Assembly (NCBI RefSeq): GCF_043557345.1
Contig: NZ_JBIFFV010000009.1
Location: 62,001 to 126,000, forward strand
DNA from: Sulfitobacter sp043557345
GTDB lineage: Bacteria > Pseudomonadota > Alphaproteobacteria > Rhodobacterales > Rhodobacteraceae
DNA length: 64,000 bases
Reading direction: 5' to 3'
Shown here: positions 25,215 to 33,594 of the stretch, piece after piece
Numbering within the stretch: position 1 is the stretch's first letter
Layout of the letters: each line of letters begins with the position of its first letter
The notes under the pieces: generated by a model
Database searches by the model: none
Told to the model about the DNA's origin: nothing
Seen by the model: the letters and a program-made list of their open reading frames with translations, nothing else
Program-made: the position numbers and the translations under genes

Positions 25215-26380
25215 GGCGCAGGGGCTACGACGGCGTCGTCCTCGCGGCGCCCACCTCGGTGCCCTATGCACGCTATAGCAATGAGACCGCCCAATGGTGG
25301 ATCGCCCGCGCCCTGCGCGCGATGCTGGGCAAGGCCGGGATCGCGCCGGGCGCGCTGGACGGGTTTTCGGTCTCCAGCTTTTCGCTCGCGCCGGACACGC
25401 CGGTCGGGCTGACCCAGCATTTGGGGCTCAGCCCGCGTTGGCTCGATACCGTGCCGACGGGTGGGGCCAGCGGGGTCATTGCGCTGCGCCGCGCGGCGCG
25501 GGCGGTGCAGGCGGGCGACGTGGATGTGGTGGCCTGCGTGGCAGGAGACGCGAACCGGATCGACAGCTTTCGCACCCTGCTCAGCGGCTTCTCGCGCTTT
25601 TCGATGGATGCGACCTTTCCCTATGGTTTCGGCGGCCCGAACGCGAGTTTCGCCCTGCTGATGGACCGCTACATGCAGGAATACGGCGCCACGCGAGAGG
25701 ACTTTGGCCAGATCGCCGTCGCGCAACGCGCCAATGCGCTCTGCTATCCCGATGCGCTGATGAAAACCCCGCTGACCCTCGACCAATACCTCGATGCGCG
25801 CATGATCTCGGACCCCATTGCGCTATTCGACTGCGTGATGCCCTGCGCCGGGGCCGAGGCGTTTTTGGTCATGCGCGAGGATGAAGCCCTGCGGCGCGAC
25901 CTGCCCTTCGCGCGGATCAGCGGCACCATCGAGCGGCATAACGCCTACCCCGACGACCCGATGCAACTGCGCGGCGGCTGGGGCGTGGATATCGCTGAGC
26001 TCTACGAGATGGCGGGCCATGGGCCGGAGGGGGTCGATCTGCTGCAAACCTATGACGACTACCCGGTGATCTCGATGATGCAGTTCGAAGACCTCGGGTT
26101 CTGCGCCAAGGGGGAGGGGGCCGCCTTTGTGCGGCGACGGGATCTGACGATCAACGGCGATTTCCCCCATAACACCTCGGGCGGGCAATTGTCGGTCGGC
26201 CAAGCCGGGGCCGCGGGCGGCTATCTGGGGCTGGTGGAAGCGATCCGGCAGGTGACCGGGCAGGCCGAGGGCACACAGGTGACTAACGCCCGGCGGGCCT
26301 TGGTCTCGGGCTTTGGCATGATCAACTATGACCGGGGCGTCTGCTCTGCCGCGGCGATCATCGAGGGGGGCGCGCCATGA
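25211..26380 (+). CDS. Thiolase-fold protein lacking catalytic residues (Ltp/SCPx-like)
   Basis: A 389-residue thiolase-superfamily protein of lipid-transfer (SCP-x) length. The usual nucleophile segment x-C-x-S-G reads VPTGGASG here, with Gly85 where the Cys should be. The usual G-H-P loop reads LSVGQAGAAGG, with Gln331 for His. The fold markers remain (FSMDATFPYGFGGPNASFALLMDRYM; NTSGGQLSVG). It therefore cannot do normal Claisen thiolysis. Known relatives of this kind act with a DUF35 partner as CoA-thioester retro-aldolases in steroid side-chain breakdown. The next gene encodes exactly such a domain, so an aldolase role is proposed. Both ends overlap neighbours by ATGA. Confidence 0.85.
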   Translation: MRRRGYDGVVLAAPTSVPYARYSNETAQWWIARALRAMLGKAGIAPGALDGFSVSSFSLAPDTPVGLTQHLGLSPRWLDTVPTGGASGVIALRRAARAVQAGDVDVVACVAGDANRIDSFRTLLSGFSRFSMDATFPYGFGGPNASFALLMDRYMQEYGATREDFGQIAVAQRANALCYPDALMKTPLTLDQYLDARMISDPIALFDCVMPCAGAEAFLVMREDEALRRDLPFARISGTIERHNAYPDDPMQLRGGWGVDIAELYEMAGHGPEGVDLLQTYDDYPVISMMQFEDLGFCAKGEGAAFVRRRDLTINGDFPHNTSGGQLSVGQAGAAGGYLGLVEAIRQVTGQAEGTQVTNARRALVSGFGMINYDRGVCSAAAIIEGGAP

Positions 26381-27624
26381 CCGATCCACTGACGCCGCCC
26401 CGAAAGAAAAACCCGCAAAAGCGCAGCAGGGTGCCGACGCTGCCGCCCGCGCAGCGCTCGCGCGCGGCCCTTGGCCTTGCGATTGCCGCCGGGCGCGGCA
26501 CCTTTGCCTTGCAACACTGCACCGATTGCGGGGCGGTGCAATACCCCCCACGCGATGCCTGCTGCAAATGCCTCTCCGTCGCGCTGGTGTGGCGCGAGAC
26601 AGACCGCGTGGGCGAGGTGCTGGCCGAAACCACGATCCGCGTCTCGCCCGACCCGTATTTCCGCGAGCGTCTGCCGTGGCGCATCGGCACGGTGCAACTG
26701 GCCGCGGGGCCGGTGGCGGTGTGCCATCTGCATGGCGACGTCGCGCGTGGCGATGCGGTGCGGCTGACGTTGAAACTGGACCGGGCCGGGCAGGGGGTCA
26801 TGGTGGCCCTGCCGCGAGAGGGAAGCGAGTTTATGCAAGACGATTCCGTGCTGCGCGAAATGTCGAGCGATCCGAAACACCGGCGGGTCTTGATCACCGA
26901 TGCCCGCTCTCCCTTGGCCCTGCCGCTGGCCCAAGCGCTATTAAGCGCAGGCGCGGCGGAGATATTCCTGGGTGAGCCGGAACATTGGCGCCGGTGGGAA
27001 GGCCGCGCGGCCTTCGAGGGGATGGAGAGTGTCAGCCTCATGCCGCTCGATGTCACCGATGGGGCTTCCGTCTCGCGCCTCGCCGCCGAAATCGGGGGCA
27101 AGGTCGATATCCTGATCAACACCGCTCAATTCATCCGCCCCGACGGGGTGCTGGGCAGTGACAAGGTCTTTGCCCGCGAGGGGATGGAGACCAACGTGCT
27201 GGGCTTGATGCGGTTGGCGCAGGGTTTTGGCCCCGCGATGGCCTCACGCACGGCGGATGGGGTCAATGCGGCGGTGGCTTGGGTCAATCTCCTGTCGGTG
27301 GGGGCCTTGGCGCCCGAGGCGGGGTTCGGCGGCTTCGATGCCTCCCAGGCGGCGGCGCGGTCGCTCAGCCAGACGATGCGGGCGGAGTTTGCCGGATCGG
27401 GGCTGCGGGTGATGAATGTCTACACCGGCCCCGTCGATGACGAATGGCGCCAACCCCTGCCACCGCCCAAAGTCGCCCCCCGCGCGCTGGCGCGGACAGT
27501 GGTGCGCGGGCTGGTCGATGGGTTGGAAGAGGTCGCCTGCGGTGACGTGGCCCAGGACGCGCTGGCCCGCTGGCTGCACGATCCGGCCTTGATGGAACGC
27601 GAAACGCGGGGGAGCGGCGCATGA
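26377..27624 (+). CDS. Fusion of DUF35 zinc-ribbon/OB-fold and degenerate SDR domain
   Basis: A 415-residue two-domain protein. The N-terminal part has a zinc ribbon, C48-x2-C51 and C62-x2-C65 (HCTDCGAV, ACCKCLS), followed by an OB-fold (about 66-150), as in DUF35 proteins that bind thiolase-like partners. From about residue 168 a short-chain dehydrogenase fold follows, but its key sites are lost. The dinucleotide motif TGxxxGxG reads TDARSPLALP, and the active-site YxxxK reads F320-DAS-Q324. The second half is thus probably a non-catalytic, structural or binding domain. It overlaps both neighbours by ATGA. I do not know a named family with this fusion. Confidence 0.82.
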   Translation: MTDPLTPPRKKNPQKRSRVPTLPPAQRSRAALGLAIAAGRGTFALQHCTDCGAVQYPPRDACCKCLSVALVWRETDRVGEVLAETTIRVSPDPYFRERLPWRIGTVQLAAGPVAVCHLHGDVARGDAVRLTLKLDRAGQGVMVALPREGSEFMQDDSVLREMSSDPKHRRVLITDARSPLALPLAQALLSAGAAEIFLGEPEHWRRWEGRAAFEGMESVSLMPLDVTDGASVSRLAAEIGGKVDILINTAQFIRPDGVLGSDKVFAREGMETNVLGLMRLAQGFGPAMASRTADGVNAAVAWVNLLSVGALAPEAGFGGFDASQAAARSLSQTMRAEFAGSGLRVMNVYTGPVDDEWRQPLPPPKVAPRALARTVVRGLVDGLEEVACGDVAQDALARWLHDPALMERETRGSGA

Positions 27625-28403
27625 GCGATGCAATCACGACACTGGCCGACGCACTGGCAAGCGGTGCAACAAAGGTCATCGACCTGACCCATAGGCTCGA
27701 CCCGGACTTTCCGGTCATCGTCCTGCCGCCAGAGTTCGGCCAATGCGCGCGGTTTCGGATGGAGGAGGTCTCGGCCTATGATCATCGCGGCCCGGCGTGG
27801 AAGTGGCATAACCTCACGCTGAACGAACACACCGGCACCCATTTCGACGCGCCCATTCACTGGGTCTCGGGCAAGGACGTGGCCCATGGCGCGGTGGATG
27901 AAATCCCGCCCGAAGCCTTCATCGGCCCGGTCGTGGTGATCGACTGCTCGGCGGGGGCGGCGCAGAACGACGACTTTGAGCTGACGCCCGAGATCATCCG
28001 CGATTGGGAGGCCCAGCACGGGCCGATCCCCGCCGATGTTTGGGTGCTGATGCGCAGCGATTGGTCGAAACGCAGCGGGGCGGATTACCTCAACATGCGC
28101 GAGGACGGCGCCCATTCGCCCGGCCCCACGCCCGCCGCCATCGAACTGCTGCTAGAGCGCGGCATTCGCGGCTTTGGCACGGAAACGGTCGGCACCGACG
28201 CGGGGCAGGGGATGCATTACGACCCGCCTTTCCCCGCGCATTACCTGCTGCATGGGGCGGGGAAATACGGGCTGCAATGCCTGTGCAACCTCGACCAACT
28301 GCCGCCCACGGGGGCCATGCTGATCGCACCGCCGCTCAAGATCAAAGGCGGCACTGGCAGCCCATTGCGGGTGCTGGCGCTGATACCGGGAGAGAGAGTA
28401 TGA
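27621..28403 (+). CDS. Cyclase-family (kynurenine formamidase-like) hydrolase, copy 1
   Basis: A 260-residue metal-dependent hydrolase with the family motif HTGTHFDAPIHW near residues 72-83, whose His and Asp bind metal. Related enzymes open amides, lactones or ring products. The C-terminus (IAPPLKIKGGTGSPLRVLAL) is strikingly like that of a second cyclase at 51211-52002. It is coupled on both sides by ATGA overlaps. Likely it hydrolyses a ring-cleavage, lactone or thioester intermediate; the exact step is unknown. Confidence 0.88.
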   Translation: MSDAITTLADALASGATKVIDLTHRLDPDFPVIVLPPEFGQCARFRMEEVSAYDHRGPAWKWHNLTLNEHTGTHFDAPIHWVSGKDVAHGAVDEIPPEAFIGPVVVIDCSAGAAQNDDFELTPEIIRDWEAQHGPIPADVWVLMRSDWSKRSGADYLNMREDGAHSPGPTPAAIELLLERGIRGFGTETVGTDAGQGMHYDPPFPAHYLLHGAGKYGLQCLCNLDQLPPTGAMLIAPPLKIKGGTGSPLRVLALIPGERV

Positions 28404-29125
28404 CCGAATACACCGCCGTCATCACCGGGGGCAGCAAGGGCATCGGCGCCGATCTGGCGCAGCGGCTGCTTGAGCGCGGCTATCGCGTGATCTCGATCGC
28501 CCGAGGCAAGCCGGAATGGAAGGCGGAGGGCTGCGAGCATATCGAAGCCGACCTGCTCGACCCCGCCTCCGTCGCCGCCGTTGCCGCTGACATCGCCGCG
28601 CGCCATGAGGTGACCCATCTGGTGCATAACGCCGGTTTGATCTGGCCCAATCTGGTTGAGGAGGCCAAGCCCGAAGACATCACCGGCCTTGCGCAACTGC
28701 ACCTCGGCTCGGCCCTGACGCTGCTGCAAGCCTTCCTGCCTGCCATGAAGGAAGGCGGCTTTGGCCGGGTGATGTTCAACGCATCTCGTGCCGCCTTGGG
28801 CGCGCCCACGCGCACGGCCTATTCCGCCTCGAAAGCGGGGATGATCGGCATGGCGCGTACATGGGCGCTGGAGCTTGCGCCGCATGGCATCACCGTCAAT
28901 GTCGTGGCCCCCGGCCCGGTGCAAACGGATAATTTCTGGGGCATCATCCCGAAAGAAAGCGAGCGCGAAGCCGCGCTTGCCAAGCGCATCCCCGTGGGGC
29001 GGTTGGGGCAGGTGGAGGACGTGACCAACGCCTTCCTCTTCTTCTGCGACCCGGCCAGTAGTTTCGTTACCGGCCAGACGCTTTTCGTCTGCGGCGGGTC
29101 GAGCATCGGGACGCTGACGCTCTGA
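28400..29125 (+). CDS. Short-chain dehydrogenase/reductase (intact active site)
   Basis: A 241-residue classical SDR. The cofactor motif is TGGSKGIG (residues 9-16), with HNAG near 72-75. Catalytic residues: Ser129 (NASRAA), Tyr141 and Lys145 (YSASK). The C-terminus SSFVTGQTLFVCGG is typical. It may oxidise a cis-dihydrodiol or a beta-hydroxyacyl-CoA from the oxygenase product. It ends the operon and is coupled to the cyclase by ATGA. Unlike the fused SDR domain upstream, every catalytic residue is kept. Confidence 0.9.
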   Translation: MTEYTAVITGGSKGIGADLAQRLLERGYRVISIARGKPEWKAEGCEHIEADLLDPASVAAVAADIAARHEVTHLVHNAGLIWPNLVEEAKPEDITGLAQLHLGSALTLLQAFLPAMKEGGFGRVMFNASRAALGAPTRTAYSASKAGMIGMARTWALELAPHGITVNVVAPGPVQTDNFWGIIPKESEREAALAKRIPVGRLGQVEDVTNAFLFFCDPASSFVTGQTLFVCGGSSIGTLTL

Positions 29126-29135
29126 ACCCTCGGGC

Positions 29136-30008
29136 TTAACCCTTGCGGAAATGCTGCACCAATTCAGGGACATAGGCATCACCCGCGCCCTTTTCGACGA
29201 CGTTGGAAAGGGCGCGATAGACCCCATCGGCAATCTCGACCTGCGCGCCCGCTTGGGCGGACATCTGGCGGTAATAGTCGAAGTCCTTCAGCGCGTTGCT
29301 GATCGCGAAGGGCAGCGCCTCGCGGTCGCCGCTGGTGATGAAGGGCGACAGCCGATCAAGCGCGACACTGGCACCGCCGCCGCCCGCCAAGACATCCACG
29401 AAACTCTGCGGATCGATCCCCGCATCCGCCGATTGCGCCGCGGCCTCGGCCAGCAGCGACATGAAGCCGACCGAGACATAGTTGTGCAGCAGCTTCAGCC
29501 GATGGCCCGCGCTGACCTCGCCCACATGTTTGACCTCCTCGGTGAAGGCGGCGAGCACCGGAGAGACCTTTTCGACCGTGTCCGCGTCACCGCCGACGAG
29601 CAGGTTCAACTTCCCCTCATGGGCAAACTGCGCGGTGCGGGTCATCGGCGCATCAATGAAATCGCCCCCCGCCGCCTTGACCGCTTCGGCCATTTTCAGC
29701 GTCGACGCGGGCAGGGAGGTTGAGCAATCGACGACCACAGCACCCGGCTTCAGCCCCGCGATGACGCCGCCCTCTCCGGTCAGGATCCCTTCGACCTGCG
29801 GCGAGCCGGTGACGCAAAGGATGATCACATCGGAGGCGGCGGCCAGATCGCTCAGGCTGTCGAAAGCCGTGGCGCCGAGCCCGTCCAATTCATCGGTCGG
29901 CTGGTTGCCGGGGTGGTCGAAATAGCCAAGCGCAAATCCCCCGCGCCGCATCACGTTGCGGGCAATTCCGTGGCCCATCAGGCCGACACCGATCATACCG
30001 ATTTTCAT
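29136..30008 (-). CDS. 3-hydroxyisobutyrate dehydrogenase-family oxidoreductase
   Basis: A 290-residue beta-hydroxyacid dehydrogenase. The N-terminal Rossmann motif is IGMIGVGLMGHG, the substrate-site segment VDCSTSLPAST, and the catalytic Lys lies in GHRLKLLHNY. The ATG at 30008 has a GAAGGAAA site; a longer in-frame start at 30089 is unlikely. It is convergent with the aromatic operon and divergent from the aldehyde dehydrogenase gene. A 2-methyl- or 3-hydroxy acid is the likely substrate type. Confidence 0.88.
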   Translation of the reverse strand: MKIGMIGVGLMGHGIARNVMRRGGFALGYFDHPGNQPTDELDGLGATAFDSLSDLAAASDVIILCVTGSPQVEGILTGEGGVIAGLKPGAVVVDCSTSLPASTLKMAEAVKAAGGDFIDAPMTRTAQFAHEGKLNLLVGGDADTVEKVSPVLAAFTEEVKHVGEVSAGHRLKLLHNYVSVGFMSLLAEAAAQSADAGIDPQSFVDVLAGGGGASVALDRLSPFITSGDREALPFAISNALKDFDYYRQMSAQAGAQVEIADGVYRALSNVVEKGAGDAYVPELVQHFRKG

Positions 30009-30187
30009 GGATTTTCCTTCGCTTGCCACCGCCACCCCTGCGGCGGTTCCCTTGGGGAAAGTTCTAGCGGCCCGCCCGGCACGGTGCAACGCGGCAGGGC
30101 CGGATTTTCTTGGTCAAACAGGGCTTTGTATATTTGAAACCGACAGTTCGATTGATAGGAATGGCGCATTAATGGAATGAGGCTGAA

Positions 30188-31684
30188 ATGACTTTGACCC
30201 GCGACCCCCACCAGATTGCCGAAACGCTTTACCATGGGCAGTTTTGCCCGATGTTCATCGACGGTCAGGACGTGCCCGCCCAATCCGGCGCGGTGATCGA
30301 GGTGAAAGATCCCGCCTCGGGCCGCAAGCTGGCGGAGGTGCCGCGCGGCGGGGCGGAGGACGTCGATCTCGCCGTCGCGGCCGCGCGCCGGGCCTTCGAG
30401 GGGGTCTGGTCCACCTTCACGCCCTACGACCGGCAGGAGGTGCTGTTGCGCATCGCCGATGTGATGGAGCGGGATTGGGAAAGGCTCTGCATCTCCGACA
30501 CCGCCGACATGGGGCTGCCGCTGGCGCGGACATTGGGCAACAAGCGGCGGGTGATCGGGATGCTGCGCTTCTACGCCGGGCAAGCGGTGGCGCTGCATGG
30601 CGACGTGATCGAAAACTCGATCTCGCAGTCGATGCTGTCCTTCACCACGCGCGAGCCGGTCGGCGTGGTGGGCGCGATCATCCCGTGGAACGCGCCCACT
30701 GCCGCCTCTATCTGGAAGATCGCGCCCGCGCTGGCCACGGGCTGCACCGTGGTGCTGAAACCTTCGGAAGACGCGCCGCTGACGCCGCTGATGATCGCGC
30801 GGCTGATGCAGGAGGCGGGCGTGCCCGACGGCGTGGTCAACGTGGTAACCGGCACCGGGCGCGAGGCCGGTGCGCGGTTGGCGGAACATCCGGATGTTAA
30901 CAAAGTGGTCTTCACCGGCTCGACCGCGACCGGCAAGACCATCGCGCGGGCGGGGGTGGAAAACCTCAAACGGATCACGCTGGAGCTTGGCGGCAAGTCG
31001 CCGCTGATCATCTGCAAGGATGCCGACCTCGACAAGGCGGTGCCGGTGGCGGCGATGGCGGTCTATGCGCATTCGGGGCAGATCTGCATCGCGGGCTCGC
31101 GGCTCTTCGTGGCGCGGGAGATTCAGGATGAGTTTATCGAGAAACTGGCCGCCTTCGCGCGGAGGCTGAGGATCGGCCATGGCCTCGACGAAGGCACCGA
31201 TCTGGGGCCGCTGATCAACGCTGTGCAGACTGAAAAGGTCGAGGGCTATATCGCCAAGGGCAAGGCCGAGGGCGCGCGGCTGGTCACAGGCGGCGGCAGG
31301 CCCGAGGGGGCGGGCTACGCGGGCGGCAACTTTCTCGAGCCGGTGATCTTCGCCGATGTGACGGATGAGATGACCATCGCGCGGGAAGAAATTTTTGGCC
31401 CCGTGATCTCGGTCCTGCCCTTCGACACGATGGAAGAGGTGGTGACCCGGGCCAATGCCACGCCCTACGGGCTAGCGGCGGGAATCTTCACCCGCGATCT
31501 CGGCGTCGCGCATCGGACCGTGAAGAAGCTGAAGGCGGGTTCGGTTTGGGTGAACATGTACCACGCGATCGACCCGGCGGTGCCCTTTGGCGGTCTGAAG
31601 ATGTCGGGCTACGGCAAGGAAGGCGGCGTGGAGCACCTGCAGGCGTATTTGGATACCAAGGCGGTTTGGATTCAGACCGAGTAA
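30188..31684 (+). CDS. Aldehyde dehydrogenase
   Basis: A 498-residue NAD(P)-dependent ALDH. Motifs: PWNAPTAASIWKIAPALATG, the cofactor loop FTGSTATGK, catalytic Glu in TLELGGKSP and catalytic Cys in SGQICIAGSR. The length is normal and the enzyme cytoplasmic. It is divergent from the hydroxyacid dehydrogenase gene; together they could convert an alcohol/aldehyde side product to an acid. The substrate cannot be assigned. Confidence 0.92.
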   Translation: MTLTRDPHQIAETLYHGQFCPMFIDGQDVPAQSGAVIEVKDPASGRKLAEVPRGGAEDVDLAVAAARRAFEGVWSTFTPYDRQEVLLRIADVMERDWERLCISDTADMGLPLARTLGNKRRVIGMLRFYAGQAVALHGDVIENSISQSMLSFTTREPVGVVGAIIPWNAPTAASIWKIAPALATGCTVVLKPSEDAPLTPLMIARLMQEAGVPDGVVNVVTGTGREAGARLAEHPDVNKVVFTGSTATGKTIARAGVENLKRITLELGGKSPLIICKDADLDKAVPVAAMAVYAHSGQICIAGSRLFVAREIQDEFIEKLAAFARRLRIGHGLDEGTDLGPLINAVQTEKVEGYIAKGKAEGARLVTGGGRPEGAGYAGGNFLEPVIFADVTDEMTIAREEIFGPVISVLPFDTMEEVVTRANATPYGLAAGIFTRDLGVAHRTVKKLKAGSVWVNMYHAIDPAVPFGGLKMSGYGKEGGVEHLQAYLDTKAVWIQTE

Positions 31685-31703
31685 GGACAAGCTCAGCGCG
31701 GCG

Positions 31704-31726
31704 CCGCCCGGTCTGATGCCGGGCGG
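31704..31726. terminator. Terminator-like hairpin between ALDH and TRAP genes
   Basis: Perfect 8-bp stem CCGCCCGG/CCGGGCGG with a 7-nt loop between convergent genes. Suited to act in both directions. Confidence 0.6.
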
Positions 31727-31733
31727 TAAATTG

Positions 31734-33017
31734 CTAAAAACCGCTGACCTTTGGCAGCCATGTCGAAATTGCTGGCACAAACGTCAGCAACATCAACACG
31801 ACGAAATTCGCCAAAAAGAACGGCGGCATCTCACGGATTAAGGCAGCGGGCTTCAGGTTCACCGCCGAGGAGACCACGAAGATCAGGCTCCCCACCGGCG
31901 GCGTGGTCAGCCCCAGCGTCAGGTTCACGATCACCACGATAGCGAAATGATCCGGCGCGATGCCGAGCGCGTGGCTGATCGGCGCGAGGATCGGCACGAG
32001 GATCATCACCCCCGGCAGCGGGTCCATGAACAGGCCAAAGAGCAGCAACAGCACGTTCACCGCCAAGAGAAACAGGATCGGCGAAAGCTCCCAGGCGATG
32101 ATCGTCTCGGCCAGAAACTGCGGCACGCCTTCGATCACCAAGACCCATGCGAAAGCCCGCGCGGCCCCGAGGATCAACAGCACCGCGGATGAGATCAGTG
32201 CCGCGCGCAGGATCAGCCGCGGCAGATCGCGCAGGCGCAGGGCGCGGTAGACAAAGAACCCGCAAAACAGCGCATAGAACACGGCGATGACCGACGCTTC
32301 GGTCGGGGTGAAAATGCCCCCCCGGATGCCGCCGACGATCAACACGATCAACCCAAGGGCGGGCAGCGCCATCAGGCTGTTGCGCCACATCTGCGCCCGG
32401 TCGGGCCGGGCCTCATCGCTGCGGTAATTGCGTTTCCAACTGACCCAACCATTGGCGGCAAGGCTTCCTGCGGCAAGCAACAGCCCCGGGATCACACCCG
32501 CCATGAACAGCGATCCGACCGAGACTTCCTGATCCTGCAAAGCGTAGATGATCATCACGATCGACGGCGGGATGATCGGCCCCACCACGGCGGAAGAGAT
32601 CGTCAGCGCCCCGGCGTAGGAGCGGTCGTAGCCGCCTTTCTCCATCATGCGGATCATCATCGCCCCCGGCCCTGCCGCATCGGCCAGCGCCGAGCCGGAG
32701 ATGCCTGCGAACATCGTCGAGGAGATCACATTGGCATAGCCCAACCCCCCGCGCAGATGGCCCACGAACTGTGCGGCAAAGCGCAAAAGCGTGTGGGTGA
32801 TCGCCCCGCCGGTCATGATTTCGGCGGCGAGGATGAAGAAGGGCACGGCCAGCAACGGAAAACTGTCGAGGCCCGAGAACATCTCTTTCACCACCACGAT
32901 CTGCGGGTAGGAACTGCCCAAACCGATGGCCGCGAAGACGGAAATGGCCATGGCAAAGGCGACGGGCAGCCCCAGCAGCATGAGCACGAAAAGCGAGACA
33001 AAGAGGATCTCAGCCAT
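31734..33017 (-). CDS. dctM: TRAP transporter large permease, system 2
   Basis: A 427-residue DctM-type protein with about 12 TM segments (for example MFAGISGSALADAAGPGAMM, PPSIVMIIYALQDQEVSVG). Its start overlaps the small permease gene by 8 nt and has a GGGAG ribosome site. It forms the transport channel of the dctPQM operon encoded on this strand. Confidence 0.92.
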   Translation of the reverse strand: MAEILFVSLFVLMLLGLPVAFAMAISVFAAIGLGSSYPQIVVVKEMFSGLDSFPLLAVPFFILAAEIMTGGAITHTLLRFAAQFVGHLRGGLGYANVISSTMFAGISGSALADAAGPGAMMIRMMEKGGYDRSYAGALTISSAVVGPIIPPSIVMIIYALQDQEVSVGSLFMAGVIPGLLLAAGSLAANGWVSWKRNYRSDEARPDRAQMWRNSLMALPALGLIVLIVGGIRGGIFTPTEASVIAVFYALFCGFFVYRALRLRDLPRLILRAALISSAVLLILGAARAFAWVLVIEGVPQFLAETIIAWELSPILFLLAVNVLLLLFGLFMDPLPGVMILVPILAPISHALGIAPDHFAIVVIVNLTLGLTTPPVGSLIFVVSSAVNLKPAALIREMPPFFLANFVVLMLLTFVPAISTWLPKVSGF

Positions 33018-33528
33018 TGGCGGCTCCCGGCATGTTTTCGGTCTGACCTTCGGGCTGGTGATAGTGGCCGGCCATGATGAAGGGCCGCGCGATCAGCAAC
33101 AGATGTACGATCAACAGCGTGAACCCGACCGGCATGGCGGCATAGACATAGCGAAACGACAGGCGCATCGCCGGGGTCATCTGATACTGTGCGCGCTGCA
33201 TATAGTCCCAGCCGACTTTGACCATGAAGGCAAAGAAGAACAGCAAAATCAAAACGATGACCCCGCGCAGAATGCGTTGCATTCGGGTGTTCATCACATC
33301 ATGCAGATTGGTGATGGCCACATGGCCGCCCTGCCGCAGGGCAAGGCCAGCCCCCAGAAAAGCCATCCAAATCATCAGGTAGCGGGCGGATTCATCGGAC
33401 CACGACAGCGAATGGTTGGTGCTGAACCGCAGGGCGACATTCGCCCCCACGACCAAGACCATCCCCGTCAAACAGGCGATCACCACGGCGGCGTTCACCT
33501 TGACGAATAGCTGTTCCAATCTGCGCAT
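33010..33528 (-). CDS. dctQ: TRAP transporter small permease, system 2
   Basis: About 172 residues from the ATG at 33528, preceded by GGGAGGGAAA. Four TM segments are visible (for example VIVLILLFFFAFMVKVGW and VGFTLLIVHLLLIA), with the DctQ motif SLSWSDESARYLMIWMAFLG. It bridges the binding protein and large permease. Confidence 0.9.
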   Translation of the reverse strand: MRRLEQLFVKVNAAVVIACLTGMVLVVGANVALRFSTNHSLSWSDESARYLMIWMAFLGAGLALRQGGHVAITNLHDVMNTRMQRILRGVIVLILLFFFAFMVKVGWDYMQRAQYQMTPAMRLSFRYVYAAMPVGFTLLIVHLLLIARPFIMAGHYHQPEGQTENMPGAANG

Positions 33529-33547
33529 GGTTTCCCTCCCGTGCAAA

Positions 33548-33574
33548 ACGGCCGGAAGCACTGCTCCCGGCCGT
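33548..33574 (-). terminator. Attenuator hairpin between dctP and dctQ, system 2
   Basis: ACGGCCGG/CCGGCCGT stem of 8 bp with an 11-nt loop in the 66-nt gap. On the minus strand the stem runs into TTTT, giving a typical weak intrinsic terminator. It would let the binding-protein message exceed that of the permeases. Confidence 0.6.
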
Positions 33575-33594
33575 CCGTCTTTACGTCGCGGCGC

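Noticed and set aside
25211..26380. Calling the thiolase-fold gene an acetyl-CoA acetyltransferase
   Set aside because: The nucleophilic Cys and the GHP His are absent, so ordinary thiolase chemistry is unlikely.
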